The notes below the pieces were generated by a model. That model saw only the letters and a list, made by a program, of their open reading frames with translations. It searched no databases and was not told where the DNA came from. A program made the position numbers and the translations under genes. From positions 1,488,001 to 1,552,000 of the forward strand of contig NZ_CP155620.1 in NCBI RefSeq assembly GCF_040008265.1: a stretch of DNA of 64,000 nucleotides. Direction: 5' to 3'. Of the stretch, positions 18,140-28,476 are shown in pieces (position 1 is the first letter of the stretch; each line of letters starts with the position of its first letter). Source of the stretch: Campylobacter sp. CCS1377. GTDB lineage: Bacteria; Campylobacterota; Campylobacteria; Campylobacterales; Campylobacteraceae.

Positions 18140-18595
18140 ATGCAAATTAGTTCAAACTACAATAATGCTTACTATCCGCAGAAAAACTTTTCTGCGGATC
18201 AAAGTGTTAAAAAAACCGAAAATGTAAAAGAAGATGATAAAATATTAACTTATGAAGATATTGAAGAACAGTCTTGGGAAGATTATGCAAATGGGAAAGT
18301 AGATCCTGATGTTCATTTTAGGTTAGTGTGTGCTTCTTTCACCGCTTCATTGGTTGAAGCTTATCAGCAAAGCGGTTCTTTAGATAATATTTTTGGAAAA
18401 ATGAAAAGAGTTCAGCAAGAAAGACTTAAAGCAAATAATCCAAATGAAATTGCAGTGGAGATCAATAAGGATATTTCCGCATTAAATAATAATTTTAATG
18501 TTCCTTCTTCAAATATGACACCAGAAGAAAATCAAAGACTAAACAATAAAGCAAAAGATTTTCTTTTTGAAATTTTGCAAGACATAAAAGTTTGA
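18140..18595 (+). CDS. Hypothetical small protein B, termini shared with its upstream neighbour
   Basis: A 151-aa soluble acidic protein (many Glu/Asp in residues 20-60) with an AAAAGGAG site seven bases before its ATG. Its final eight residues, ILQDIKV preceded by a Leu/Glu helix, are nearly identical to the end of protein A, and both starts have the form M-x-I-x-x-(N)-Y. The middle contains a helical stretch with AYQQSGSLDNIFGKMKRVQQE and an Asn-rich region near residues 115-130. No signal peptide or membrane segment. Family unknown; co-transcription with the secreted DUF4879-like protein is likely. It is followed by a strong terminator. Confidence 0.7.
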   Translation: MQISSNYNNAYYPQKNFSADQSVKKTENVKEDDKILTYEDIEEQSWEDYANGKVDPDVHFRLVCASFTASLVEAYQQSGSLDNIFGKMKRVQQERLKANNPNEIAVEINKDISALNNNFNVPSSNMTPEENQRLNNKAKDFLFEILQDIKV

Positions 18596-18606
18596 TTATC
18601 TTGCGT

Positions 18607-18626
18607 GTGGAGAGTTTTCTCTCCAC
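18607..18626. terminator. Bidirectional terminator between the accessory unit and ispG
   Basis: A perfect eight-base stem, GTGGAGAG (18607-18614) with CTCTCCAC (18619-18626), has a TTTT loop and a T-rich tract (ACTTTATTTTT) after it. It sits between convergent genes and can serve both. Confidence 0.88.
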
Positions 18627-18632
18627 ATAACT

Positions 18633-19703
18633 TTATTTTTCAGTTCTACTCTTAACCTCATCTTCAACTTCAGCTAAAAATCTATCCACAAGTTCGTTTT
18701 CTTTAAGTTTTGCTACCACTTCGCCGTGCCTTATCACAAGCCCTTGATTTTTTCCAAAGGCGATAGCCACATCAGCACCTTTAGCCTCTCCTAAAGCATT
18801 CACCACACAACCCATAACGCTGATATTTAAAGGTTCTTTTATATGTTTAGTTTTTTCTTCTACTATTTTAATAGCACTGATTAAATCGCTTTGAATTCTT
18901 CCACAAGTAGGACAAGAGATGATATTTACACCACTTTTCTGCACTCCACTATCTTGCAAAATCGCCCTTGCGACTTTAATCTCTTCTTCAAGTTCTCCAG
19001 TCATCGAAACTCTCATCGTATCACCTATGCCTTTAAGAAGCAAATTTCCTAAAGCAATGGAGCTTTTTATCGTGCTATGAAACTTTGTCCCAGCTTCAGT
19101 AACTCCTAAATGAAAAGGATAATCACAAAGTGGTCTAAGTCTTTCATAAGCTTCTATGGTTTTTTGCGTATCAGAAGTTTTCATGGAAATTTTTATATCA
19201 AAAAAGTCCAAATCCTCCAAAAGCTTGATATTATACATCGCACTTTCAAGCATCGCATCAACACCATAGCCAAATTTATCACTAAATTGTTTTTCTATGG
19301 AACCATGATTTACACCTATGCGTATAGGGATACCTCGCTCTTTACACGCTTTTACGACTTCTTTAATATTTTCTTTTGAGCCTATATTACCAGGATTGAT
19401 ACGCACTCCATCGATAAATTCGGCACAAAATACAGCTAAATTGTGATTAAAATGTATATCTACAATCAAAGGCAAAGGGCTTTTTGCTTTAATTTCTCTT
19501 AAAGCCCTTGCATCTGTCATATCAAGACACGCCAAACGCACGATATTTGCCCCCGCAAAATAAAGGCGGTTAAGTTGCTCTAATGAGCCTTCAATATCCC
19601 TTGTCTTTGTAAAAAGCATAGATTGCACTGAAATAGGTGCATCACCACCTATTAAAACATCACCTACTTTAATCTGTCTTGTTTTAAATCTTTTATATTC
19701 CAT
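18633..19703 (-). CDS. ispG: 4-hydroxy-3-methylbut-2-enyl diphosphate synthase (IspG/GcpE)
   Basis: A 356-aa [4Fe-4S] enzyme of the MEP isoprenoid pathway. Cluster cysteines are in SCPTCGR and in [17 protein letters not shown]. The N-terminal TIM-barrel part shows [13 protein letters not shown] and [13 protein letters not shown]. Length is normal for the short bacterial form. It lies 67 bases downstream of priA on the same strand, as in C. jejuni. Confidence 0.96.
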   Translation of the reverse strand: MEYKRFKTRQIKVGDVLIGGDAPISVQSMLFTKTRDIEGSLEQLNRLYFAGANIVRLACLDMTDARALREIKAKSPLPLIVDIHFNHNLAVFCAEFIDGVRINPGNIGSKENIKEVVKACKERGIPIRIGVNHGSIEKQFSDKFGYGVDAMLESAMYNIKLLEDLDFFDIKISMKTSDTQKTIEAYERLRPLCDYPFHLGVTEAGTKFHSTIKSSIALGNLLLKGIGDTMRVSMTGELEEEIKVARAILQDSGVQKSGVNIISCPTCGRIQSDLISAIKIVEEKTKHIKEPLNISVMGCVVNALGEAKGADVAIAFGKNQGLVIRHGEVVAKLKENELVDRFLAEVEDEVKSRTEK

Positions 19704-19770
19704 TTTTTAAACTTCTTTATTTAAAAATTTAAAAGATTTTAACTCTTTTTTGCTTAATTTTCATCATGGA

Positions 19771-21609
19771 TTACGAGAAATCAATAGGATCAATATCGCA
19801 ACTCACATTTTTAAATTCCAAAGCATAATTTGCAATTTTAACAAGATGAGTATAAGTATTACTTCTTAAAAGTATATAAAATCTAAATTTATTATTAATA
19901 ATCTCTATACCACAAGCCCCATAGCCAATCAATTCAACTTGCTTAATTTTACCTATTTCAAAAACTAATTTTTCACAAGTTTTAAGGGCAGTTTTTTGCT
20001 CTTTATCTTCAATCACAATTCGCATAAGTCTTTTAAAAGGTGGATATAAATTTTTTCGAATTTCAAGTTCATCTTTCAAAAATTCATCGTAATTTTGTAT
20101 GTATTTTTCAAAAAAAGGCTTATTTTTAGTTTGCAAAAGCACTCTTGCTTCGCCTTTTCGCCCTGCCCTACCTGCTACTTGCATCGCTAAAGCCAAAGTT
20201 TCTTCACTGGCTCTAAAATTTGGGCGAAACAAGTACTCATCAAGCCCTAAAATCACACTTAAATCCACACTATGATAATCATGTCCTTTTGCAAGCATGG
20301 AAGTACCTACTAAAATATCGATTTTTTCATCGTTAAAATCTTTTAAAATGGCATTTAATTTCTTTTCACTTGTAATCTCATCACTATCAAATTTAGCAAT
20401 TTTTGCATCTATAAAAATGCCTTCTAGCCTTTCTTTAAGCTCTGCAGTGCCCATTTTCCTAGCCTCTAAAACTTCGCCTTTGCATTTAGGGCAAGAAAAG
20501 GGTATTTCTTGGATAAAATTACAATAATGGCATTTAAGTATGTTTTTGCTTTTATGCATACTCAAAGCAATGGAACAAAAAGGGCATTTTATAGCATCAC
20601 CACAATCTTTACACAAAATTTGGCGAAAATTTGCACGACTTGGCAAGAAAATAATAATTTGTTTTTTTTCTCTTAAGCTTGTTCTAAGCTCCAAAAGTAA
20701 TTTTTGACTTAAAATTTCATCGCTCTCATCAAAAATATATTCTTTTTTACTTTCAAAAAAAGTACCTTTGAGTCTGAAATATTTTTGCTTATAAAAACTC
20801 GTAACTGAAGGGGTTGCAGAGCCTAAAACGACTTTGATATTTAATTTTTGTCCTAGAAAAAGTGCTAAATCCCTAGCATTAAAATAAGGCTTATTTGAAG
20901 CTTTATAGGAATTATCATGTTCTTCATCTACCACAATAAGTCCTAAATTTCTAAAGGGTAAAAAAAGCGCTGACCTAGCACCAGCTACTAGTAAAATTTC
21001 ACCTTCACAAAAGTGCCTTAAGCATTCTTCTTTTTTTTTCTTTGAAATTTTAGAATGCCAAAGAAAAAATTTATCTTTAAAATACTTTTCCAAGCGTTTT
21101 TGCATTTGTGGAGTGAGTGAAATTTCGGGCATTAAAAGCAAAACTTGCTGTCCTTTTTCTAAATATTCTTTGATTAAAGAAATATAAATTTCAGTTTTTC
21201 CACTGCCCGTGTCAGCAAAAAGTAAAGAAGTAAGATTTTCCTTAGCAAAATCAAGCGCTTTATTTTGATTAAAACTTAAATTTGGACCCTCCAAATCAGT
21301 CATTTTTTTACATTCATAAGGCTTAGAGGTTTCAAAAAAGCTAAGGATAAAAGCAAATTTACAAGTATAATAATAAGAAATAAAATCAGCCAATTCTTTT
21401 TGAAACAAACTTAAAGAATTGGGCGTAATTTCCTTAATCTCTTTTGTTTTGAAATTAGGCTTTAAACACTCTCTTAATACAATGGCTTTGAGATTTTTTT
21501 TTACTCCTAAATCAACAATCACCTCTGTTAAAGGCTTGATAAATTCAGTACTTTCATAAGTTAAAATATCAAGATAAAATCCTTTAATAGCAAGCTCGTA
21601 ATACCTCAT
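19771..21609 (-). CDS. priA: Primosomal replication protein N' (PriA helicase)
   Basis: A 612-aa replication-restart helicase. Walker A is ADTGSGKTEIYI, Walker B is DEEHDNSYK, and the eight-cysteine zinc-binding insert is visible (CKDCGDAIKCPFC, then CHYC and CPKCKG). The C-terminal helicase motifs include GTSMLAKGHDY and QVAGRAGRKG. Shorter than E. coli PriA (732 aa) but typical for epsilonproteobacteria, whose N-terminal DNA-binding part is reduced. The start overlaps the pseudopilin stop by four bases (ATGA region), suggesting co-expression. Confidence 0.95.
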   Translation of the reverse strand: MRYYELAIKGFYLDILTYESTEFIKPLTEVIVDLGVKKNLKAIVLRECLKPNFKTKEIKEITPNSLSLFQKELADFISYYYTCKFAFILSFFETSKPYECKKMTDLEGPNLSFNQNKALDFAKENLTSLLFADTGSGKTEIYISLIKEYLEKGQQVLLLMPEISLTPQMQKRLEKYFKDKFFLWHSKISKKKKEECLRHFCEGEILLVAGARSALFLPFRNLGLIVVDEEHDNSYKASNKPYFNARDLALFLGQKLNIKVVLGSATPSVTSFYKQKYFRLKGTFFESKKEYIFDESDEILSQKLLLELRTSLREKKQIIIFLPSRANFRQILCKDCGDAIKCPFCSIALSMHKSKNILKCHYCNFIQEIPFSCPKCKGEVLEARKMGTAELKERLEGIFIDAKIAKFDSDEITSEKKLNAILKDFNDEKIDILVGTSMLAKGHDYHSVDLSVILGLDEYLFRPNFRASEETLALAMQVAGRAGRKGEARVLLQTKNKPFFEKYIQNYDEFLKDELEIRKNLYPPFKRLMRIVIEDKEQKTALKTCEKLVFEIGKIKQVELIGYGACGIEIINNKFRFYILLRSNTYTHLVKIANYALEFKNVSCDIDPIDFS

Positions 21610-22082
21610 AATAATTCTTTACATCTTTGTCCTATACATTTTAACTCACCAGACTCAAAATCATATATAAAATCAAAGAAAAATTTTGGAGTAATATAGT
21701 AACGATAGGCATTAAAACCTGTTTTCATCCATGCTTGCTTATTGGAATAAATAGCATTAGACAATAAAGAACCTTGACAACAATTTGCCCCATCATTGCA
21801 AACACTAATTTGACTTTGCGTGCAAAAAAATAAAGGCTCTTTTTCAAGCCCTATCTTAGCCTCATCTAAAACGGATAAATTTTGAGAATTTGATCGTAAA
21901 AAATTCTGGTTTTTGTAAAAAACCAAAGCACTTTGCAAAGTGGTAAAATCGGCTTTTAATTTTGTAATTTTCGCTTCTTGTTTGGAATTAGAAAAATAAG
22001 GAATACTGATACTAACCAAGATAGCAATAATCGCAATAACAAAAATCAGTTCAAGTATAGAAAAAGCTTTTCTAAAGCCCAT
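21606..22082 (-). CDS. Type II secretion / type IV pilin-like pseudopilin
   Basis: A 158-aa protein with a prepilin-peptidase N-terminus: MGFRKAFSILELIFVIAIIAIL, quoted as RKAFSILELIFVIAI. The normal Gly before the Phe is replaced by Ala, with the essential Glu at +5 of the mature protein kept (FSILE). The C-terminal part has two Cys pairs (FFCTQSQISVCNDGANCC). Campylobacter has a small type II-like system used for DNA uptake, so a role in competence is plausible but not shown. Its start overlaps the stop of the next upstream gene. Confidence 0.8.
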   Translation of the reverse strand: MGFRKAFSILELIFVIAIIAILVSISIPYFSNSKQEAKITKLKADFTTLQSALVFYKNQNFLRSNSQNLSVLDEAKIGLEKEPLFFCTQSQISVCNDGANCCQGSLLSNAIYSNKQAWMKTGFNAYRYYITPKFFFDFIYDFESGELKCIGQRCKELL

Positions 22083-22330
22083 TATTTAACCGGCTTATCA
22101 AAAGAAACTTCCTCATTGATGGTTTTAATAAGCTTTTTAAGATCTTTTTCTAAAATATAGCTATCATAACTTTTTTTTACAAAAGCATCAACAAGGGTTT
22201 TTAGCTCCATCCTTTGGGTTCCATTTGATATTAAAGCTATGTCATTTTCTAAATAATGTGCAAATTCTTCACTGCATTTTACAATAAAGTCTTTAGCGGA
22301 TACATTGATAATGACTTGTTTTTCGCTCAT
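22082..22330 (-). CDS. Conserved hypothetical small protein
   Basis: An 82-aa soluble helical protein (EKQVIINVSAKDFIVKCSEEF at the start). No motif recognised, no signal peptide. It overlaps its neighbours on both sides (four bases upstream, one base downstream), so it belongs to a minus-strand unit with the coiled-coil protein, the pseudopilin and priA. An equivalent small gene in this place is remembered from C. jejuni. Function unknown. Confidence 0.7.
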   Translation of the reverse strand: MSEKQVIINVSAKDFIVKCSEEFAHYLENDIALISNGTQRMELKTLVDAFVKKSYDSYILEKDLKKLIKTINEEVSFDKPVK

Positions 22331-22557
22331 TTTCCAAGAACAGCCTCAATTTTCTTAACAATATCTTCACTTTCGATGTTTTTATTCTTAAGTTCTTCTT
22401 CTAAACGCATGATTTGATTGCTTTTAGCTTCACTTTGTGCTTTAACACTAACAAGTTCATTTCTTAAATTTTCATTTGCTTCACAAACTTCGTTATACTT
22501 TGCTAAAAGTTCATTTACTCTATCTGTCATAGTGTTGATAATTTTTTCATCATACAT
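22327..22557 (-). CDS. Small coiled-coil protein
   Basis: A 76-aa protein that is almost entirely a coiled coil, with repeating Leu/Val and Glu/Lys (RVNELLAKYNEVCEANENLR, then KSNQIMRLEEELKNK). It is first gene of the minus-strand unit leading to priA and is divergent from uvrB. ZapB- or structural-type proteins look like this, but the assignment cannot be made from a generic coiled coil. Confidence 0.65.
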   Translation of the reverse strand: MYDEKIINTMTDRVNELLAKYNEVCEANENLRNELVSVKAQSEAKSNQIMRLEEELKNKNIESEDIVKKIEAVLGK

Positions 22558-22718
22558 TGGATTTAGCCTTTGTTTTAAAAATTTTTAATAAATACAAACA
22601 ATTTTATAATTGTAGCAAAAAACCTTTAATTTTAAGTTTTATTTTAATATTATTTTTTTCAAAGTAATTTTTTGTATAATAAATACTTTTTAAAAATTAT
22701 AAAATTAAAGTTAAAATA

Positions 22719-24692
22719 ATGCTCGAACTCACCAGTGAATTTAAACCAAGCCCTGATCAAAAAGAGGCCATCAAAGGCATAGTTAAAAGTATAAAAAAAG
22801 GCAACAAATACCAAACTTTGCTAGGCGTTACAGGAAGTGGAAAAACTTTTACCATGGCAAATGTGATCAAAGAACTTAATATGCCAACCCTTATCATGAG
22901 TCACAACAAAAGTCTTTGCGCACAACTTTATAGTGAATTTAAAGGTTTTTTTTCTAAAAATCATGTGGAATATTTTATTTCTTATTATGATTATTATCAA
23001 CCAGAAGCTTATATACCACGCACTGATGTTTTTATAGAAAAAGATAGCTCTACAAATGAAGATTTAGAAAGATTAAGACTTAGTGCAACCGCTTCGCTTT
23101 TAAGCTATGAAGATGTAGTTTGTATCGCTAGTGTTTCAGCAAATTATGGACTTGGAAATCCAAATGAATATATAGGAATGGTTTTAATTTTTGAATTAGG
23201 TATGCAAATTTCACAAAAAGAACTTTTAAAAAAACTTGTGGATATGGGCTATAAAAGAAATGATAATTTTTTCGATCGTGCAGATTTTCGCGTACAGGGC
23301 GATACTATAGATATATATCCTGCTTATTATGAAGATGAAGTGGTTAGGCTTGAATTTTTTGGCGATGAATTAGATGCCATGTATCATTATAATGTCTTAG
23401 AAAATAAAAAAGGCAAGGATTTAAAACGCTTTATTTTATATCCTACAAGCCAATTTAGCGTTGGAGAAACAAGGTTAAAACAAGCCATAAAAGATATAAA
23501 AGAAGAATTAAACGAAAGATTAGCCTATTTTGAGTATGAAAACAAACTCGTAGAATACCAACGCCTAAAACAACGCGTGGAATTTGATCTTGAAATGCTT
23601 ACAAGCACAGGAATGTGCAAAGGCGTGGAAAATTATGCAAGGCATTTGACGGGTTTAAATGAGGGTGATACGCCTTATACACTTTTTGATTATTTTGCAA
23701 TTAAAGATAGGAAATTTCTTGTAATTGTTGATGAAAGCCATGTTTCCCTGCCACAATTTCGCGGTATGTTTGCAGGAGATAGAAGCAGAAAGCAAACTTT
23801 GGTTGATTATGGTTTTCGTCTTCCATCAGCCCTCGATAATCGTCCTTTGATGTTTGATGAATTTATCCATAAAGATTGTCAATTTCTTTTTGTTTCAGCC
23901 ACCCCTGCCCCGCTAGAACTTGAACTTAGTAAAGAAAATGTGTTTCATCAGATTATGCGGCCAACAGGCTTGCTTGATCCTTTGATAGAACTTAAAGATA
24001 GCGATAATCAAGTTGAAATTTTATTTGATGAAGCTAAAAAAGTCATAGAAAGAAACGAACGCGTTTTGGTTACCGTGCTGACTAAAAAATTAGCAGAAGA
24101 ACTTACAAGATATTATTTAGAACTTGGCATTAAAGTAAAATATATGCATTCAGATATTGATGCAATCGAACGCAATGAGATTATAAGGGGCTTAAGAAGT
24201 GGCAATTTTGATATGCTAATAGGTATAAATTTACTTAGAGAAGGGCTTGATTTGCCTGAAGTTTCGTTAATTGCCATAATGGACGCAGATAAAGAAGGCT
24301 TTTTAAGAAGCACTACAAGTTTAATCCAAACCATGGGAAGGGCTGCTAGAAATGTAAATGGTAAGGTTTTACTTTTTTGCAAAAAAATCACAAAGTCCAT
24401 GCAAGAAGCTATGGATACCACAAATGAACGCCGAAAACTTCAAGAAGCTTATAATAAAAAGTATAATATCACACCAACTTCAGTCAAACGCCATATTGAA
24501 GAAAGCTTGAAAAATGAAGAAGATTTAGCAGAATTCTATCGCAAAGGTAAAAAGCTAGAAAAAATGCCAGCAAGCGAAAGGGCTAAGATCATAAAAGAAC
24601 TTCGCAAACAAATGCTTGAAGCTGCTAAGGCACTTGAATTTGAAAAAGCAACCGCTTTAAGAGATGAGATTAATAAGCTAAAAAATTTATAG
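22719..24692 (+). CDS. uvrB: UvrB, excinuclease ABC subunit B
   Basis: A 657-aa DNA-damage verification helicase of nucleotide excision repair. Walker [13 protein letters not shown] lies near residue 40, the beta-hairpin region [15 protein letters not shown] is intact, DEXX-type DESHVSLPQ and the helicase motifs [14 protein letters not shown] and QTMGRAARN follow, and the C-terminal UVR domain that contacts UvrC ([17 protein letters not shown]) is present. Full length. It is divergent from the small coiled-coil gene with a 161-bp A/T-rich gap. Confidence 0.97.
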   Translation: MLELTSEFKPSPDQKEAIKGIVKSIKKGNKYQTLLGVTGSGKTFTMANVIKELNMPTLIMSHNKSLCAQLYSEFKGFFSKNHVEYFISYYDYYQPEAYIPRTDVFIEKDSSTNEDLERLRLSATASLLSYEDVVCIASVSANYGLGNPNEYIGMVLIFELGMQISQKELLKKLVDMGYKRNDNFFDRADFRVQGDTIDIYPAYYEDEVVRLEFFGDELDAMYHYNVLENKKGKDLKRFILYPTSQFSVGETRLKQAIKDIKEELNERLAYFEYENKLVEYQRLKQRVEFDLEMLTSTGMCKGVENYARHLTGLNEGDTPYTLFDYFAIKDRKFLVIVDESHVSLPQFRGMFAGDRSRKQTLVDYGFRLPSALDNRPLMFDEFIHKDCQFLFVSATPAPLELELSKENVFHQIMRPTGLLDPLIELKDSDNQVEILFDEAKKVIERNERVLVTVLTKKLAEELTRYYLELGIKVKYMHSDIDAIERNEIIRGLRSGNFDMLIGINLLREGLDLPEVSLIAIMDADKEGFLRSTTSLIQTMGRAARNVNGKVLLFCKKITKSMQEAMDTTNERRKLQEAYNKKYNITPTSVKRHIEESLKNEEDLAEFYRKGKKLEKMPASERAKIIKELRKQMLEAAKALEFEKATALRDEINKLKNL

Positions 24693-24845
24693 TTTTAACT
24701 CATCGATAAAAAATTAATAATTAGTCAATATATGTCATAAATTTTAAATTTTTATTTAAATTTGCTACAAAAAGTTAATTTTTATTTCTACAAAGCTTAA
24801 TTTTTTAGATAAAATTACCAGAAATCTTATTTTGAAAGGAAAACT

Positions 24846-26243
24846 ATGGATTTTTTAACAAATCTTAGTGAAGGCACGCAATTTGCCATTCAGTTAATTA
24901 TCGTGCTAATTTGTCTTTTTTATGGTGCAAAAAAAGGCGGAATCGCTCTTGGTTTATTAGGCGGAATCGGACTTTTAGTCCTTAGTTTTGGTTTTTCAGT
25001 TGAACCAGGAAAACCTTCGATTGATGTAATGCTTACCATTTTAGCCGTAGTTGTTGCAAGTGCGACTTTACAAGCAAGTGGTGGCTTAGATGTAATGTTG
25101 CAAATTGCAGAAAGAGTATTAAGAAAAAATCCTAAATTCTTAACCATACTCGCTCCTTTTGTAACTTGCTTTTTAACTATACTTTGTGGAACAGGACATG
25201 TAGTTTATACTATGATGCCAATTATTTATGATATTGCAATTAAAAATGGAATTCGTCCGGAACGCCCTATGGCTGCATCTTCTATATCATCTCAAATGGG
25301 AATTATCGCTTCACCTGTTTCAGTGGCAGTTGTGTCTTTAACTGCACTTTTGTTAAATCCCGAAATTAACAAAAATCCTTTAGCGGGTTTTGATGGTTAT
25401 GTGGATTTACTTGCTATTACTATACCTTCTACTTTAATTGGGGTTTTATGTATAGGAATTTTTTCTTGGTTTAGAGGGAAAGACTTGGATAAAGATGCAG
25501 AATTTCAAGAAAAACTTAAAAATCCTGAATTTAAAAATTATGTTTATGGGGAATCAAAAACCCTACTAGGCGCAAAATTACCTATGATAGAATGGGTTGC
25601 TATGTGGATTTTCTTGGGAGCTATTGCTATTGTTGCGATCTTAGGAGCTTTTCCAGAACTTAGACCTGAATTTACTAATTCAAAAGGCGTAACTAAACCA
25701 ATGAATATGGTAGCAACCATCCAAATGTTTATGCTTTTAGCTGGAGCGGCACTTATTATCTTCACGAAAGTTGATGCAAGTAAAATTGCAAAAAATGAAA
25801 TTTTTAAATCTGGTATGATAGCACTTGTTGCAGTATTTGGAATTTCATGGATGGCAGATACTATGTTTGCAGTGCATACTCCTATGATGAAAGCAGCACT
25901 TGGAGATATAGTAAAAGAGCACCCTTGGACTTATGCAATTATGCTTTTACTTATTTCAAAATTTGTAAATTCTCAAGCAGCAGCTATCGCAGCTTTTGTG
26001 CCTTTAGCTCTAGGAATTGGCGTTGAACCTGGAATCATAGTGGCATTCGCAGCAGCTTGCTATGGTTATTATATTTTACCAACTTACCCAAGTGACTTAG
26101 CAACCATTCAATTTGACCGCTCAGGCACTACTCGCATTGGTAAATTTGTAATCAATCATAGTTTCATTTTACCAGGGCTTATAGGTGTTATCACTTCTTG
26201 TATTGCTGGATATTTCTTAGCTTTAGCTGCAGGCTATCTATAA
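24846..26243 (+). CDS. dcuB: Anaerobic C4-dicarboxylate antiporter (DcuA/DcuB family)
   Basis: A 465-aa inner-membrane antiporter exchanging fumarate, malate, aspartate and succinate. Family hallmarks are [20 protein letters not shown] at the N-terminus, [39 protein letters not shown], and [19 protein letters not shown] near the C-terminus. Campylobacter has DcuA and DcuB; I choose dcuB from neighbour memory (near uvrB), and DcuA remains possible. Ribosome site GAAAGGA. The gene ends at a strong terminator, so it is likely monocistronic. Confidence 0.9.
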   Translation: MDFLTNLSEGTQFAIQLIIVLICLFYGAKKGGIALGLLGGIGLLVLSFGFSVEPGKPSIDVMLTILAVVVASATLQASGGLDVMLQIAERVLRKNPKFLTILAPFVTCFLTILCGTGHVVYTMMPIIYDIAIKNGIRPERPMAASSISSQMGIIASPVSVAVVSLTALLLNPEINKNPLAGFDGYVDLLAITIPSTLIGVLCIGIFSWFRGKDLDKDAEFQEKLKNPEFKNYVYGESKTLLGAKLPMIEWVAMWIFLGAIAIVAILGAFPELRPEFTNSKGVTKPMNMVATIQMFMLLAGAALIIFTKVDASKIAKNEIFKSGMIALVAVFGISWMADTMFAVHTPMMKAALGDIVKEHPWTYAIMLLLISKFVNSQAAAIAAFVPLALGIGVEPGIIVAFAAACYGYYILPTYPSDLATIQFDRSGTTRIGKFVINHSFILPGLIGVITSCIAGYFLALAAGYL

Positions 26244-26246
26244 AAT

Positions 26247-26268
26247 AAAGGCACTTTAAGGTGCCTTT
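26247..26268. terminator. Bidirectional terminator between dcuB and sppA
   Basis: A perfect eight-base stem, AAAGGCAC (26247-26254) with GTGCCTTT (26261-26268), has a six-base loop TTTAAG. A/T runs lie on both sides, between convergent genes. Confidence 0.85.
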
Positions 26269-26270
26269 AA

Positions 26271-27164
26271 TCATTTAAAAGAATTTGATGAATTTAAACG
26301 GATTAAACTCTGGGTAAATACTTCACTCAAAAAACTCACACTTTGTTCACTTAACTTTTCTAAAAATTTATCAATTTTATCTTCTTCTTTCCAGATAGGA
26401 ATTTGTACACCAGAAAGCTTTTCAAGCTCATTTTTAGCGTTTTCGTAATTACTAAGTTCATCAATAAGTCCTAATCCTTTTGCCTCCAAAGACAAAAATA
26501 CTTTTGCATCTGCCCATTTATCCTTTGTATTTATATCTAAATTTCTTTCTTTAGCCACAAAATTAGTAAACAACGCATAGCTTTGATTGATGAGATTTTG
26601 CAAATACTCTTTTTCTTGTTCACTCCAAGCTCTTGTAAAAGTACCTGCTTGTTTGTAAGTACCCGCTTTAATAGTTTGTTCTTTGATGCCTAATTTTTGC
26701 GTTAATTCGCTAATATCAGCTCCTTGCATAATCACACCGATGGAGCCGATAAAGCTTGCAGGATTTGCCAAAATTTTATTTGCACCCACACCAGCTAAAT
26801 AACTTCCACTCGCCATAGTTCCACTTGCATAAGCAATTACAGGCTTTTTGGCTTTTAAATCCTTAATCGCCAAAGCAAGCTCCATACTCGGTGCAAAAGC
26901 CCCACCAGGAGAATCAATTACAAAAAGCACTCCTTTGATATTTTTATTATTTTTTGCCAAATTGATTTTTTCAAGTACACTAGAGCTATCAAAAATTTCA
27001 CCCTTTAAATCTATGCGTTCTAAATTCGCATACGATGAAGTTCCATTACCACTTGGCATTAAAATCCAAATCACCACCAAAAGAAAAACAAAAGTTTTAA
27101 AATAGCTGTTGATAAATTTTATCCCAGCACCTATAGCCCCAAAAAAAGATTTTATAATTTGCAT
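26271..27164 (-). CDS. sppA: Signal peptide peptidase SppA-like serine protease
   Basis: A 297-aa membrane-anchored S49-family protease of the short form. The N-terminal helix is at residues 22-38. The nucleophile-type Ser lies in ASGTMASGSYLAGVGANKI, after FVIDSPGGAFAPSMEL and before NPASFIGSIGVIMQ; the catalytic Lys region is AGTYKQAGTFTRAW. It probably degrades cleaved signal peptides or membrane proteins. The start overlaps the upstream amidohydrolase stop by 13 bases, so the two are co-transcribed. Confidence 0.92.
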   Translation of the reverse strand: MQIIKSFFGAIGAGIKFINSYFKTFVFLLVVIWILMPSGNGTSSYANLERIDLKGEIFDSSSVLEKINLAKNNKNIKGVLFVIDSPGGAFAPSMELALAIKDLKAKKPVIAYASGTMASGSYLAGVGANKILANPASFIGSIGVIMQGADISELTQKLGIKEQTIKAGTYKQAGTFTRAWSEQEKEYLQNLINQSYALFTNFVAKERNLDINTKDKWADAKVFLSLEAKGLGLIDELSNYENAKNELEKLSGVQIPIWKEEDKIDKFLEKLSEQSVSFLSEVFTQSLIRLNSSNSFK

Positions 27165-28384
27165 TCTTTTCCTTTCATAAATAATTTATTAAGCTCTTTG
27201 GCATTCAAAATAAATTGCAAAGCCAACTGCGAATCTTCACATTCGTCCAGTTCAAACACGCTAAAATCAGCACTTTTACCCACTTTAAGCTCTCCTGTAT
27301 TTAAATTTAAAGCCTTAGCTGGATAAAGCGTTGCCATCTGCAAAAGCTTTTTAGCAAATTTTAAGGCAGGAATTTCTTTATGAATGAGTAAATTTGCACG
27401 CATTTCATCCAGCATTGACAAAGAAATATTAGAACTTAAACCATCAGTACCCAAATGGACATTTATAGGCTTGTTTAAAAGGGTTTTGATATTTAAACTT
27501 TTTTGACTCAAAAGATAGTTTGAAAAAGCACAATGTGTAATGGAGTGTAAATTTTGATCTAATTTTTGCCATTCTTTTAAATACACACAATGAGTAAAAA
27601 GTGTCCGAACTCCTTTAAATAAATTTATGAATTCTTCTATATTATACAAAGGAGTAGCGTTAGGTGTAAATTTTCCAAGCCATTTTTTAAATCCCCCTAT
27701 GCCTTTTCTAAGCCAAGCATTTTCAGCCTTACTTTCTAAAAAATGTGTGCTTACAAGTAAATCATTTTTTTTGGCTAAATTTAAAGCAAAATTGGCAAGT
27801 TTAGGATGTGTAGAATAAGGAGAATGCACCGAAATTGCAGGGATGAAAAATTCACTTTTTACCTGCATAGCTTTTTCAAAACGCTTTAAAAATTCAACTT
27901 TTTTTTCTTCAATTTGTGCTTCATTTGTACCTAAAATTTCATTAAAAAATACCACTCTCATACCATTTTTACTTGCCTTAATACAAGCACTTAAATCACT
28001 TCCAAAGCTTGAAATTTCACCTATTGTACCCGTGCCGCTTTTTTGCATTTTTTTCAAAACAGTATCGATAAGATCGTTTTTAGCCTGTTCACTTAAAACA
28101 CTGCGCGACTTTATCACACTTTTAAGCCACACAAGAAATTCACCAAAATGCAAAGTGGTTGAATTTGCACTGAATTCTAAATGCGTGTGGGTATTGATAA
28201 ATGCGGGCAAAATCAAAGAATTTTCAGGAGTTTTAATCCATTTTGCTTGAGGATATTTTTGTTTTAAATTTTCAAATTCACCCAATTCTATAATTTCATC
28301 TTTAAAAACAAAAGCCCTATCTTTTAAAATACCAAATTCTTCATCACACAAAAGCATGCGTTTTGCCTTAATAATAAACATCAA
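27152..28384 (-). CDS. Aminodeoxyfutalosine deaminase-type amidohydrolase (menaquinone pathway)
   Basis: A 410-aa amidohydrolase. Metal ligands are visible in PAFINTHTHLEFSA (HxH), VSTHFLESKAENAW and LGTDGLSSN; a LFTHCVYLKEW His is also conserved. Its place before aroQ, and epsilonproteobacterial equivalents, indicate deamination of 6-amino-6-deoxyfutalosine, a step of the futalosine route to menaquinone. mqnD lies in the same window at 61.2 kb, which supports this route. A general guanine/chlorohydrolase-like deaminase function is the alternative. It starts at 28384 or the next Met. Confidence 0.85.
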   Translation of the reverse strand: MMFIIKAKRMLLCDEEFGILKDRAFVFKDEIIELGEFENLKQKYPQAKWIKTPENSLILPAFINTHTHLEFSANSTTLHFGEFLVWLKSVIKSRSVLSEQAKNDLIDTVLKKMQKSGTGTIGEISSFGSDLSACIKASKNGMRVVFFNEILGTNEAQIEEKKVEFLKRFEKAMQVKSEFFIPAISVHSPYSTHPKLANFALNLAKKNDLLVSTHFLESKAENAWLRKGIGGFKKWLGKFTPNATPLYNIEEFINLFKGVRTLFTHCVYLKEWQKLDQNLHSITHCAFSNYLLSQKSLNIKTLLNKPINVHLGTDGLSSNISLSMLDEMRANLLIHKEIPALKFAKKLLQMATLYPAKALNLNTGELKVGKSADFSVFELDECEDSQLALQFILNAKELNKLFMKGKECKL

Positions 28385-28437
28385 ATCGCCCTTAATTTAA
28401 TAATGAAAATTGTAGCAAAAATTTAGATTTATGATGT

Positions 28438-28443
28438 TATAAT
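28438..28443 (+). promoter_or_regulatory. Probable -10 box for aroQ
   Basis: TATAAT at 28438-28443, preceded by TTTATGATGT, lies 33 bases upstream of the aroQ ATG. The spacing and context match Campylobacter sigma-70 promoters. Confidence 0.5.
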
Positions 28444-28476
28444 TAAAACTTAAATTTTATTAATGAAGGTTTAACA

